From: Actinospica robiniae DSM 44927
GTDB lineage: Bacteria > Actinomycetota > Actinomycetes > Streptomycetales > Catenulisporaceae
Assembly (NCBI RefSeq): GCF_000504285.1
Contig: NZ_KI632511.1
Location: 8,972,154 to 9,036,153, forward strand
DNA length: 64,000 nucleotides
Reading direction: 5' to 3'
The position numbers were made by a program, and so were the translations under genes. Shown in pieces: positions 1 to 7,540 of the stretch. Position 1 is the stretch's first letter, and every line of letters begins with the position of its first letter. The notes beneath the pieces are model-generated. The model saw only the letters and a program-made list of their open reading frames with translations, searched no databases and had not been told where the DNA came from.

Positions 1-1
1 G

Positions 2-1111
2 CGCTACCCGACGGACTTCAACGGCATCGTCGCCGGTTCGCCCGCGTCGGTGCAGACCGAGCTCAACGCTTTCGAGGAGGCCTGGAACGCCCAGGCGAAC
101 ACGGCGGCGGACGGCACGGCGATCATCGCCAACGCCGACCTGGCCCCGCTGCACGACGCGGTGCTCAAGGCCTGCGGCAGCGCCACCGACGTCGCCCTCG
201 GCTACCTCAGCGATCCGCTGGCCTGCAAGTGGAATCCGGCCGGCATCGCGTGCAAGACCGGCCAGACCTCGACCGCGAGCGACTACTGCCTGACGGCCGC
301 TCAGGTCGAGACCGTGAACAAGCTCTACTCCGGCCCGACCGACGCCCAGGGCCAGCTGCTCTACCCGGGTTACGAGGTGCGCGGCTCCGAGCTGAACTGG
401 GCCGGCTGGATCGTGCCGTTCGGCGGGAACCAGGAGACCGGCGCGCTCGACGCCAACATCGGCACCTCCGCGTGGCAGAGCTGGGTCACCCCGACCGGCA
501 CCTTCGACGGAGGCGCCACGTACATGGACGTCAAGTTCACCAAGCAGAACTTCGAGAAGCTCACCGCCGCCAACGACGGTGAGCTCGACGCGACCGACCC
601 GAACCTCTCGGCGTTCGAGAAGGCCGGCGGCAAGCTGATCCTGTGGGCCGGCTACGCCGACCCGGCGATCAACCCCGCCGGCACGATCTCGTACTACCAG
701 GCCGTGACCAAGACCATGGGCGGTCTGGCCGCGACGGAGAAGTTCGCCAAGCTCTACCTGCTGCCGGGCGTCGCCCACTGCGGCGGCGGCCAGGGTCCGT
801 CGGACTTCGACGCCCTGACCGCGGTCACCCAGTGGGTGACCAAGGGCCAGGCGCCGAACAGCCTGCTGACCACGCTGACCGGCCAGTCCGGCAACGTCAC
901 CGCGACCCGCCCGGTGTACGCGTACCCGTACATCGCGGCGGACACCACCGGCGGTTCGCCGACCGAGGCCGCGAGCTACACGCCGAAGCTGTCCACGGCC
1001 GAGCAGAACCTGAATGTGCAGTGGCTCGGTTCCTTCCGCTCCGGCTACGAGACGGTCAGCGGCTGGGTCAACGGCCAGTGGGTCACCCGGCCCGCGGACC
1101 TGGGCCGCTGA
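2..1111 (+). CDS. Tannase/feruloyl esterase family protein (5' truncated by window)
   Basis: Secreted-type esterase of the tannase/feruloyl esterase family (PF07519), which cleaves galloyl or feruloyl esters of plant polyphenols. The reading frame is open from base 2, so the N-terminus with any signal peptide and the nucleophile-serine region lies outside the window. The first residues read RYPTDFNGIVAGSPA, the conserved stretch just after the nucleophile elbow. The catalytic Asp (GYADPAINP, codon 659-661) and His (GVAHCGGGQGP, codon 776-778) are both present. A 15-bp hairpin follows the stop and separates it from the gal genes downstream, which fit a role in releasing the aromatic acid they consume. 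Substrate (gallate or ferulate ester) cannot be told from sequence. Confidence 0.88.
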   Translation, partial: RYPTDFNGIVAGSPASVQTELNAFEEAWNAQANTAADGTAIIANADLAPLHDAVLKACGSATDVALGYLSDPLACKWNPAGIACKTGQTSTASDYCLTAAQVETVNKLYSGPTDAQGQLLYPGYEVRGSELNWAGWIVPFGGNQETGALDANIGTSAWQSWVTPTGTFDGGATYMDVKFTKQNFEKLTAANDGELDATDPNLSAFEKAGGKLILWAGYADPAINPAGTISYYQAVTKTMGGLAATEKFAKLYLLPGVAHCGGGQGPSDFDALTAVTQWVTKGQAPNSLLTTLTGQSGNVTATRPVYAYPYIAADTTGGSPTEAASYTPKLSTAEQNLNVQWLGSFRSGYETVSGWVNGQWVTRPADLGR

Positions 1112-1139
1112 GCGGCACAGAGCACTGATGCGCCTTGAT

Positions 1140-1185
1140 CCGGACCGTACGACGACGATCACTGAGGCGGCGTCGTACGGTCCGG
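1140..1185 (+). terminator. Strong hairpin between tannase and galB-like operon
   Basis: Perfect 15-bp inverted repeat, CCGGACCGTACGACG at 1140-1154 and its complement at 1171-1185, with a 16-nt loop. It begins 28 bp after the esterase stop and ends 34 bp before the next start. There is no T-tract, as is common for actinobacterial terminators. It could end the esterase transcript, attenuate read-through, or be a dyad operator for the gal operon. Confidence 0.7.
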
Positions 1186-1219
1186 TCGCGGCCGCGGAAG
1201 AACGAGGAGAAAAGGGAAG

Positions 1220-1954
1220 ATGGCGGAGAAGACGGATGCGCTGCTGGTCGTGAGCGCGCACGCGGGTGACTTCGTGTGGCGTTCCGGCGGTGCGATCGCG
1301 CTGGCGGCTTCGCGGGGGCAGCGGGCGAAGGTGGTGTGCCTGTCGTTCGGGGAGCGGGGCGAGTCGGCGAAGGCGTGGCTGGCCGGCAAGAAGCTCGAGG
1401 AGATCAAGGCTCTGCGCCGCGCGGAGGCCGAGGCCGCGGCCGAGGCGTTGGGCGCGGAGATCGAGTTCTTCGACGCGGGCGACTATCCGCTGCTGGAGAG
1501 CGCGGAGCTGGTCGACCGCCTCGTGCACGTCTACCGCGAGGTGGCGCCGACCGTCGTGCTGACGCACACGTTGTCAGACCCCTACAACGGCGATCACCCG
1601 GCCGCGGCGCGGATGGCGATCCAGGCGCGGATCCTGGCGCAGGCCATCGGCTACGAGGCGCCGGGTGAGCCGTTGGGCGCGCCGCCGCTGTTCTCGTTCG
1701 AGCCGCACCAGTCGGAGCAGTGCGACTTCAAGCCGAATGTGCTGCTGGACATCACGCCGGTGTGGGAGCGCAAGGAGGCTGCGATGCAGTGCCTGCCGGC
1801 GCAGCAGCACATGTGGGACTACTACACGGATCTGGCCAAGCGCCGGGGCGTGCAGCTCGAGCGCAACGCGGGCCCGAATCTGGGGCTGGGCAAGAACACC
1901 CGGGCCGAGGCGTTCATGCGCCACTACCCGCAGACCACGAGGGAACTGTCGTGA
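1220..1954 (+). CDS. galB: 4-oxalomesaconate hydratase-like PIG-L family protein (GalB)
   Basis: 244-aa PIG-L-fold metal hydrolase most like GalB, which hydrates 4-oxalomesaconate to 4-carboxy-4-hydroxy-2-oxoadipate in gallate catabolism. Metal-site residues are visible as SAHAGDFVWR (His14, Asp17) and DPYNGDHP (His126). The stretches FGERGESAKAW, GAPPLFSFEPHQSEQC and LLDITPVWERK match my memory of the GalB subgroup rather than the GlcNAc deacetylase subgroup. ATG at 1220 follows a GAGGAG ribosome site. The stop overlaps the next start (GTGA), and genes for the next two pathway steps follow, which makes GalB far more likely than a sugar deacetylase. Confidence 0.85.
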   Translation: MAEKTDALLVVSAHAGDFVWRSGGAIALAASRGQRAKVVCLSFGERGESAKAWLAGKKLEEIKALRRAEAEAAAEALGAEIEFFDAGDYPLLESAELVDRLVHVYREVAPTVVLTHTLSDPYNGDHPAAARMAIQARILAQAIGYEAPGEPLGAPPLFSFEPHQSEQCDFKPNVLLDITPVWERKEAAMQCLPAQQHMWDYYTDLAKRRGVQLERNAGPNLGLGKNTRAEAFMRHYPQTTRELS

Positions 1955-2685
1955 CCAGCGCCCGTTCAAGCCGTGTCGTCGTCACCGGCGTTCCGCGCCC
2001 GCCGCTGGAGCAGCTCGACGAGTTCGCCGGGTTCGGCGTCGCCACTGTGCACGAGGCGCTGGGCCGGGTCGGGTATCTGGGTCCTGATCATCGGCCGATC
2101 CAGCCGGACGTGCGGGTGGCCGGGTCCGTGGTCACGGCGCTGTGCTGGCCGGGGGACAACCTGATGATCCACGCGGCGGTCGAGCAGTGTGCGGAGGGCG
2201 ACATCCTCGTGGTGGCAACGACTTCTCCGTGTTCGGACGGCCTCTTCGGCGAGCTGCTGGCCACCTCGCTCGACGCCCGTGGTGTACGAGGCCTGATCAT
2301 CGACACCGGCGTGCGCGACACGTCGGAGCTGCGCGCGATGGGCTTCCCGGTCTGGTCGCGGCACGTGAGCGCGCAGGGCACGGTCAAGGCCACCGCGGGC
2401 GCGGTCAACGTGCCGATCGCGGTCGGACGGCAGACGGTGTATCCGGGTGCTGTGATCCTCGCCGACGACGACGGTGTGCTCACCTTCCCGGCCGCGGACC
2501 TGCCTCGCGCGATCGAGGCGTCGAAGGCCCGCGAGGCCAAGGAGCAGGCCACCCGCGAGGCCCTCGCCGGCGGACAGCTCGGCCTCGACCGCTACAACCT
2601 CAGGCCCCTGCTCGCGAACCTCGGCGTCGAGTACGTCACCTACGACGACTACATCGGCGGGGGAGGCGAGCGGGCGCATGGGTGA
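1951..2685 (+). CDS. galC: 4-carboxy-4-hydroxy-2-oxoadipate aldolase/oxaloacetate decarboxylase (RraA family, GalC/LigK-like)
   Basis: 244-aa RraA/HMG-aldolase-family enzyme that would split 4-carboxy-4-hydroxy-2-oxoadipate into pyruvate and oxaloacetate, the last step of the 4,5-cleavage pathway. The class II aldolase signature is intact: GELLATSLDARG followed by GVRD, with the substrate-binding Arg122 and metal-binding Asp123. The GTG start at 1951 overlaps the galB stop by 4 bp, so translation is probably coupled; a longer open frame upstream is only read-through inside galB. Context (galB before, galD after) distinguishes it from RraA and from demethylmenaquinone methyltransferase-like misannotations. 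Confidence 0.87.
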   Translation: MTSARSSRVVVTGVPRPPLEQLDEFAGFGVATVHEALGRVGYLGPDHRPIQPDVRVAGSVVTALCWPGDNLMIHAAVEQCAEGDILVVATTSPCSDGLFGELLATSLDARGVRGLIIDTGVRDTSELRAMGFPVWSRHVSAQGTVKATAGAVNVPIAVGRQTVYPGAVILADDDGVLTFPAADLPRAIEASKAREAKEQATREALAGGQLGLDRYNLRPLLANLGVEYVTYDDYIGGGGERAHG

Positions 2686-3724
2686 GCGCGGCATACCCTG
2701 CATCCTGATGCGTGGCGGCACGTCGAAGGGCGCGTACTTCCTCGCCGCCGACCTGCCCGCGGACCGGAAGACGCGCGACGACCTGATCCTGCGGATCATG
2801 GGCAGCCCCGATCCCCGGCAGATCGACGGCATCGGCGGCGCGCACCCGCTCACCAGCAAGGTCGCCGTCATCGGCCCGTCCACCCGCGCCGACGCGGACG
2901 TCGACTACCTGTTCCTGCAGGTCGGCGTCGGCGAGGCGTTCGTCACGGACAAGCAGAACTGCGGCAACCTGCTCGCCGGGGTCGGCCCGTTCGCCGTCGA
3001 GCGAGGGCTCGTGCCGGCCGCGGCGGAGCGCACCTCCGTGCGCATCCACCTCGTCAACACCGGCGAGTCGGCCACCGCGACCTTCGCCACCCCCGATGGC
3101 GCGGTCGACTACGCCGAGCCGGTGCTGCTCTCCTTTGCCGCACCCGAGGGCAAGCCGCTGCTGCCCACCGGCCGCGTACGCGACGAGATCGACGGGTTCC
3201 GCGTGACCTGCGTCGACAACGGCATGCCGACGGTGGTGCTGGTGGCGGCCGACCTCGGCGTCAGCGGCTACGAGACGCCGGCCGAGCTCGAGGCGGACGA
3301 ACGCGTCGCCGAGCGGATCCGGCGGATCCGGGCCGGCGCCCTGGACCGGATGGGCCTGGGCGACGCGCCGTCGCTGCCGAAGATCACCCTGCTCGCGCCC
3401 GCCCGCGACGGCGGCACCGTCAGCACGCGCACCTTCATCCCGGTGCGCTGCCACGAGGCCATCGGCGTGCTCGGGGCCGTCAGCGTCGCCACGGCGCTGC
3501 TGCTGCCCGGGGCCGTCGGCGCCGACCTCGCCGGCCCGGTGGAACCAGGCCGACCCCTGCGGCTCGAACATCCGACCGGCGCGGTGGACGTGTCGGTCGA
3601 ACTGGATCCCGGCGCGCCCGCAGACCGCCCGCGCACCCGCCGAGCCGGCCTGGTGCGCACAGCCCGCAAGCTGTTCGAGGGCACCGTCCACCCCCGGCCG
3701 TCGCAGCACACTGCCAGCAACTGA
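2678..3724 (+). CDS. galD: 4-oxalomesaconate tautomerase (PrpF family, GalD-like)
   Basis: 348-aa PrpF-family isomerase. GalD converts the keto to the enol form of 4-oxalomesaconate, feeding GalB. The N-terminal motif IPCILMRGGTSKGAYF is diagnostic of the family, and DGIGGAHPLTSKVAVI and DKQNCGNLLAGVGPFA match its conserved blocks. The ATG at 2678 overlaps the galC stop by 8 bp, which favours it over farther in-frame starts inside galC. PrpF paralogues act on 2-methylaconitate, but no methylcitrate genes are nearby and the flanking genes are galB and galC. Confidence 0.86.
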   Translation: MGERGIPCILMRGGTSKGAYFLAADLPADRKTRDDLILRIMGSPDPRQIDGIGGAHPLTSKVAVIGPSTRADADVDYLFLQVGVGEAFVTDKQNCGNLLAGVGPFAVERGLVPAAAERTSVRIHLVNTGESATATFATPDGAVDYAEPVLLSFAAPEGKPLLPTGRVRDEIDGFRVTCVDNGMPTVVLVAADLGVSGYETPAELEADERVAERIRRIRAGALDRMGLGDAPSLPKITLLAPARDGGTVSTRTFIPVRCHEAIGVLGAVSVATALLLPGAVGADLAGPVEPGRPLRLEHPTGAVDVSVELDPGAPADRPRTRRAGLVRTARKLFEGTVHPRPSQHTASN

Positions 3725-3738
3725 AGGAAAACCCCGCC

Positions 3739-4701
3739 ATGACCACCCCCTCGCCCTTCCACGAGATCGCGCACCTCGGCCACGTCGAACTGCTCACCCC
3801 GCAACCCGAGGCGAGCCTGCGGTTCTTCACCGAGATCATGGGCCTGCGCGAGTGCGCCCGCGACGGCGACTCGGTCTACCTGCGCACCTTCGACGACTAC
3901 GAACACCACAGCCTGATCCTCACCGCGTGCGCGACCTCCGGCATCCGCCGCACCGCGCTGCGCACCTGGAGCGCCGAGGCGCTCGAACGGCGCGCGGCCG
4001 CGATCGAGGCGGCCGGCCGCGGCATCGGCTGGCGCGAGGGCGGGCACGGCATCGGCCGCACCTACGCGTTCCGCGACCCGGACGGCCACGAGTTCGAGCT
4101 CTACTGGGAATCCGAGCACTACCGGGCGCCCGAGGCCTCCCGTCCGGCGCTCAAGAACCAGGCCGAGGCCAAGCCCGCCTACGGCGTCGGCGTGCGGCGC
4201 CTCGACCACGTCAACTACCTCGCCGCCGACGTCGCGGCGAACGGGCGCTTCCAGCGCGACGTGCTCGGCGCGCGCACCACCGAGCAGATCCAGCTGAACG
4301 ACGGCCGGATCGCGGCGCAGTGGCACCACTTCGGCAACAAGTCCTACGACCTGGTCTATACCGAGGACTGGACCGGGAGCGAGGGGCGGCTGCACCACAT
4401 CGCCTTCGCCACCGACACCCGCGAGGAGATCCTGCGGGCCGCCGACGTCTTCCTGGACGCCGGCGTGTTCATCGAGACCGGCCCGCACAAGCACGCGATC
4501 CAGCAGACCTTCTTCCTGTACGTCTACGAGCCCGGCGGCAACCGGATCGAGCTGTGCAACCCGGTCTCCCGGCTGCTGCTGGCGCCCGACTGGAAGACGG
4601 TGACCTGGACCGAGGCCGAGCGGGCCAAGGGTCAGGCCTGGGGGCTGAAGACGATCGAGTCCTTCCACACCCACGGCACCCCGCCGGTCCAGGTCGACTG
4701 A
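3739..4701 (+). CDS. Type I extradiol ring-cleavage dioxygenase (VOC family)
   Basis: 320-aa two-domain vicinal-oxygen-chelate dioxygenase of the catechol 2,3-dioxygenase type, cleaving a catecholic ring next to one hydroxyl using Fe(II). Both VOC repeats are visible (near residues 8-130 and 152-275). The 2-His-1-carboxylate ligands are His157 (RLDHVNYL), His220 (RLHHIAF) and Glu271 (GGNRIEL), matching XylE spacing (153/214/265). It starts 14 bp after galD behind AAGGAAA and is the last gene of the operon. Known gallate and protocatechuate 4,5-dioxygenases are LigAB/GalA-type (type II), so a type I enzyme here is unexpected. Substrate is inferred only from context. Confidence 0.85.
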   Translation: MTTPSPFHEIAHLGHVELLTPQPEASLRFFTEIMGLRECARDGDSVYLRTFDDYEHHSLILTACATSGIRRTALRTWSAEALERRAAAIEAAGRGIGWREGGHGIGRTYAFRDPDGHEFELYWESEHYRAPEASRPALKNQAEAKPAYGVGVRRLDHVNYLAADVAANGRFQRDVLGARTTEQIQLNDGRIAAQWHHFGNKSYDLVYTEDWTGSEGRLHHIAFATDTREEILRAADVFLDAGVFIETGPHKHAIQQTFFLYVYEPGGNRIELCNPVSRLLLAPDWKTVTWTEAERAKGQAWGLKTIESFHTHGTPPVQVD

Positions 4702-4757
4702 GCCGGCCGACTGAGCCGACTGAACGCGCCGGGCATCCGGCGCGTATATATAGTCGC

Positions 4758-4794
4758 GACACCGGCGCGCCTCGGGCAGGGGTGCGCCGGTGTC
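4758..4794. terminator. Bidirectional hairpin terminator
   Basis: Perfect 11-bp stem, GACACCGGCGC at 4758-4768 and its complement at 4784-4794, with a 15-nt loop. It lies between the convergent dioxygenase gene and the transketolase C-terminal subunit gene, so it can serve both. Confidence 0.75.
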
Positions 4795-4814
4795 CTCGTG
4801 TCGGGGCGGGTTCT

Positions 4815-5720
4815 TCAGCCCAGGAATGCTCCGATCCGCTGCCGCAGCGAGGCCGGGTCGAGGCCGTGCGCCACGGCGTGCTCGGCCGGCGTCCCGTAGC
4901 GGCGCAGTTCCTGCCGCGCCACGCCGAGGCCGAGCACCCGGTGCGGCGTGTCCAGCAGCGCCTCGTCCACGGCGTGGCTCGACGTGCCGGCCAGGTACGG
5001 CTCGACCAGCACCACGTCGGCCGTCGTGGCGCGTGCCACCGCCGAACGCAGGCTCTCGACGTCGAACGGTCGGACGGTCGCGGCGTACAGCACGGTGACG
5101 TCGAGGTCTGCGACGGCCTCGAGCACCGGGTCGAGCAGCGGCCCGACGGCCACCACGACCCCCGAAGCGTCGTCCGATCCGCGCTTGACCACGGCCATCC
5201 GGCCCGGTTCGACCGGCCGCGGCGCGCGGTTGGTCTCGCCGGACAGCCGCAGGTAGACGCGTCCCGTCCCGGCCGCGGCGTCGCGCAGCAGGACCTCCGT
5301 CTCGTCCGGGTGGCCGGGGACGTGCACGGTCCAGCCCTCCAGGGTGTCGAGCAGCGCGACGTCGGCCGGCGACTGGTGGGTGCGCCCCATGTACGCCATG
5401 TCGTAGGACGCGCCGTAGCTGACCAGCACCGCGCCCACGTCCTGGTGGCCGAGGTCCAGCTTGACCTGCTCGAACGGGCGCTCGATGAGGAACGAGGGGA
5501 AGGTGTGCGCGATCGGGCGCAGGCCGGCCAGGGCCAGCCCGCCGGCCACCCCGACGAGCAGCTGCTCCCTGATCCCGACGTTCAGCACCCGGTCCGGGTG
5601 CTTGGCCTTGGCCGGGTCGAACTGTGTGGCGGTGATGTCGGCCAGCACGACGGCGAGCCCGGGGTCGGCGTCGAGCAGGGCGGTGGTGGTGCTGACGAAG
5701 CGCTCCCGCATGGTGTCCAC
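4815..5720 (-). CDS. Transketolase, C-terminal subunit (split transketolase)
   Basis: 301-aa pyrimidine-binding plus C-terminal part of a split transketolase, which with its neighbour transfers two-carbon ketol units between sugar phosphates using thiamine diphosphate. DRVLNVGIREQLLVGVAGGLA carries the catalytic Glu of the Pyr domain, and THQSPADVALLDTLEGWTV is typical of transketolase and DXS-like C-terminal subunits. The GTG at 5720 has GGAG 8 bp upstream; an in-frame ATG at 5711 is an alternative. It follows the N-terminal gene on the same strand with a 56-bp gap. A DXS-type role is unlikely because the protein is split and there is no isoprenoid context. Confidence 0.85.
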   Translation of the reverse strand: MDTMRERFVSTTTALLDADPGLAVVLADITATQFDPAKAKHPDRVLNVGIREQLLVGVAGGLALAGLRPIAHTFPSFLIERPFEQVKLDLGHQDVGAVLVSYGASYDMAYMGRTHQSPADVALLDTLEGWTVHVPGHPDETEVLLRDAAAGTGRVYLRLSGETNRAPRPVEPGRMAVVKRGSDDASGVVVAVGPLLDPVLEAVADLDVTVLYAATVRPFDVESLRSAVARATTADVVLVEPYLAGTSSHAVDEALLDTPHRVLGLGVARQELRRYGTPAEHAVAHGLDPASLRQRIGAFLG

Positions 5721-5776
5721 GATCGGTTCTCCAGTTTGTCAGTGTGCGAATAAAGTGGTAGAGGTATCGGGTGGTA

Positions 5777-6508
5777 CTACGCGTCCTTGGGTTCGACCAC
5801 CGCGATCACCGCGCGCGGGCGGCCGGGGTGGGGTGCGGTGAAGGCGGCCTCCAGCGCGTCGTGGTCCCGGCCGCTCACGGTCACGGTGGACCAGCCCTCG
5901 CGCTCGAACCGGGTGGCGATGCCGCCGGACCACCCGTGCGTGGCCGACTGGTTGTCGATGACGACGGCGGTCAGTCTCTCCAGGCCCACGGCCCCGGCGT
6001 AGGCGATGGCCTCGTGGTTCGAGCCCTCGTCGAGTTCCGCGTCGCCGAGCAGCGTGACCACGCGCTGCGTGGCCAGTCCGCGCGCCCGCAGTCCCAGCGC
6101 CGTGCCCACGGCCAGCCCGAGCCCGTGCCCGAGCGAGCCGCTGCCGATCTCCACGCCGGGCACCAGCACCCGGTCCGGGTGGTGGCCGAGCGGGGAGTCG
6201 AAGGAGCCGAAGCTCCGCAGCCACTCCTCGGGGATGAAGCCGAGCGCGGCCAGCACGGCGTAGTAGGCCACCGGGCCGTGGCCCTTCGAGAGCAGGAAGC
6301 GGTCGCGCAGCGGGTTGTCCGGGTCGCCCGGGTCCAGTCCCTTGAGCACGCGGGTGTAGAGCACCCACAGCACGTCGAGGGTGGAGGTCGCCGCCGGCCC
6401 GTGCTTCTCGTCGCCGGTCATCAGCGCCATCAGCCGGCGCGGCTCGTCGAGCCGGGCGCCGGAGCCGATCGCGTCCGCGATCGCAGTGTTCGAGTTCGTG
6501 TTCTCCAT
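5777..6508 (-). CDS. Transketolase, N-terminal subunit (split transketolase)
   Basis: 243-aa thiamine-diphosphate (PP) domain of a split transketolase. The ThDP/Mg motif runs from GDAELDEGSN to AVVIDNQ, the transketolase version of GDG(X)nN. LLSKGHGPVAYYAVLA and SGSLGHGLGLAVGTA carry the substrate- and cofactor-binding histidines. The ATG at 6508 is only 15 bp from a perfect SoxR-type operator. A promoter with MerR geometry (TTGACT at 6541-6546, 19-bp spacer, CAGGCT at 6516-6521) would start transcription at or next to the ATG, giving a near-leaderless mRNA. Regulation by the divergent soxR is therefore likely, though not proven. Confidence 0.87.
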   Translation of the reverse strand: MENTNSNTAIADAIGSGARLDEPRRLMALMTGDEKHGPAATSTLDVLWVLYTRVLKGLDPGDPDNPLRDRFLLSKGHGPVAYYAVLAALGFIPEEWLRSFGSFDSPLGHHPDRVLVPGVEIGSGSLGHGLGLAVGTALGLRARGLATQRVVTLLGDAELDEGSNHEAIAYAGAVGLERLTAVVIDNQSATHGWSGGIATRFEREGWSTVTVSGRDHDALEAAFTAPHPGRPRAVIAVVEPKDA

Positions 6509-6523
6509 GCCCCCAAGCCTGCA

Positions 6524-6543
6524 ACTTCAAGTCAGCTTGAAGT
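6524..6543. promoter_or_regulatory. SoxR-type operator between transketolase genes and soxR
   Basis: Perfect dyad ACTTCAAG-TCAG-CTTGAAGT, close to the CCTCAAG/CTTGAGG consensus of SoxR boxes. On the minus strand it sits between a TTGACT -35 at 6541-6546 and a CAGGCT -10 at 6516-6521 with a 19-bp spacer, the over-long spacing that MerR-family activators correct. On the plus strand, TAGGAT at 6551-6556 is a possible soxR -10, which the same box could occlude. Confidence 0.78.
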
Positions 6544-6564
6544 CAAGCGATAGGATCCGCGTTC

Positions 6565-7044
6565 ATGCCCGTGCTGGAATCGCGCCTGACCATCGGCGAA
6601 CTCGCCCGCCGCGCCGGGGTGGCCACCTCCGCGCTGCGCTACTACGAGCAGGTCGGGCTGATCGTCTCCGAGCGCACCGCCGGCGGCCAGCGCCGCTACG
6701 CCAGGGCCATGCTCCGGCGGGTCGCCTTCATCCGGGCCGCGCAGCAGGTGGGCCTGACCCTGGACGAGGTGGGCGCGTCGCTCGCCCGCCTCCCGGCCGA
6801 GCGCGCGCCGAACAAGGCCGACTGGAACTCCGTCTCGCACACCTGGGTGGCCCGGATCGACGACCGCATCGCAGAGCTCGAAGGGCTGCGGGACCGGCTC
6901 ACCGGCTGCGTCGGCTGCGGCTGCCTCTCCCTGCGCACCTGCCGCCTCTACAACCCGGGCGACACCGCCGCCACCCACGGCGCCGGCGCCCGGTGGCTGC
7001 TCGGCGACACCCCGCCGGACGGGGCCGGGATCGCCGCCGAGTAG
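6565..7044 (+). CDS. soxR: SoxR-type MerR regulator with [2Fe-2S] cysteine cluster
   Basis: 159-aa MerR-family redox sensor. The winged helix-turn-helix (LTIGELARRAGVATSALRYY) is at residues 8-27, then a dimerisation helix, then the SoxR-specific cluster Cys115, Cys118, Cys120, Cys126 with C-X2-C-X-C-X5-C spacing that binds the [2Fe-2S] centre. In actinobacteria SoxR responds to redox-active metabolites rather than driving a SoxS cascade. The gene is divergent from the split transketolase genes with 56 bp and one operator between them. Confidence in SoxR over other MerR proteins is high because of the exact cysteine spacing. Confidence 0.93.
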   Translation: MPVLESRLTIGELARRAGVATSALRYYEQVGLIVSERTAGGQRRYARAMLRRVAFIRAAQQVGLTLDEVGASLARLPAERAPNKADWNSVSHTWVARIDDRIAELEGLRDRLTGCVGCGCLSLRTCRLYNPGDTAATHGAGARWLLGDTPPDGAGIAAE

Positions 7045-7384
7045 CCGGTGCGGCACTTTACGTCATTAGGTGAATGACTAAGCCGTTTTCCTCACCTTCC
7101 GCATCGACCGCGTCACTATTCTGATGTACGCAGCGTAGTTCAATGGTCGCGCTGTGTCTGAAAAATACTGCACGGGACGCGATGATAACGTCACTCCGCG
7201 TGATCGACGCTGCGTATCCGGTTATCGAAATGCCATCTGACCTGGCCGTTCGCACGGTATGCCACGAAATCATAGCGCTTCGTGTCGTTACCTGTTTTTC
7301 TCGCCAAATGGTCATTTGCCCGGTTTGCATGTGCTTAAGTTGATCCAGGCGTTGCTGAACAGCCAAGGAAATCCATGGCGGCAG
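7045..7384. other. Lower-GC intergenic region upstream of the riboswitch
   Basis: About 340 bp with visibly lower GC than the genes around it and no ORF I would defend. A minus-strand frame at 7058-7438 runs into the riboswitch and resembles no family I know. The region presumably holds the promoter of the riboswitch transcript, but I could not fix a -35/-10 pair. Confidence 0.5.
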
Positions 7385-7385
7385 C

Positions 7386-7523
7386 GCCTCCGCCGAATCC
7401 GTTGCGGAGCGTAGAACTCCGCGGAGCCGGGGACCCATGTCCCCCGGGGTGAATCCGTGCCCACGGCACGGTAGGGCGACCTCTTACGCCCGAACCCGTC
7501 AGCTAACCCGGCAGGCGGCCTGA
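7386..7523 (+). promoter_or_regulatory. ydaO/yuaA (c-di-AMP) riboswitch
   Basis: The leader carries the conserved blocks of the ydaO-yuaA class in order: CGCCGAATCC (7391-7400), GGGGACCCA (near 7430-7438), GGGGTGAATCC (near 7446-7456), GTAGGGCGACCTCTTACGCC (7471-7490), CGAACCCGTCAGCTAACCC and a closing GGCAGGCGG (to about 7518) that can pair with the 5' CCGCC. This class binds c-di-AMP and usually switches expression off. It ends about 20 bp before the cell-wall hydrolase start, a classic actinobacterial arrangement for LysM and Rpf-like proteins. Confidence 0.93.
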
Positions 7524-7540
7524 AGAGGAAGAGCGAAGTC

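Noticed and set aside
3268-4674. 468-aa minus-strand open frame over galD and the dioxygenase
   Set aside because: Shadow frame: composition dominated by Gly/Val/Arg/Asp, and both plus-strand genes are clearly coding with conserved residues.
7058-7438. 126-aa minus-strand ORF in the lower-GC region
   Set aside because: It runs into the conserved riboswitch aptamer, resembles no family, and has no convincing ribosome site. The lower GC makes a chance ORF of this size possible, though it is less certain than the other rejections.
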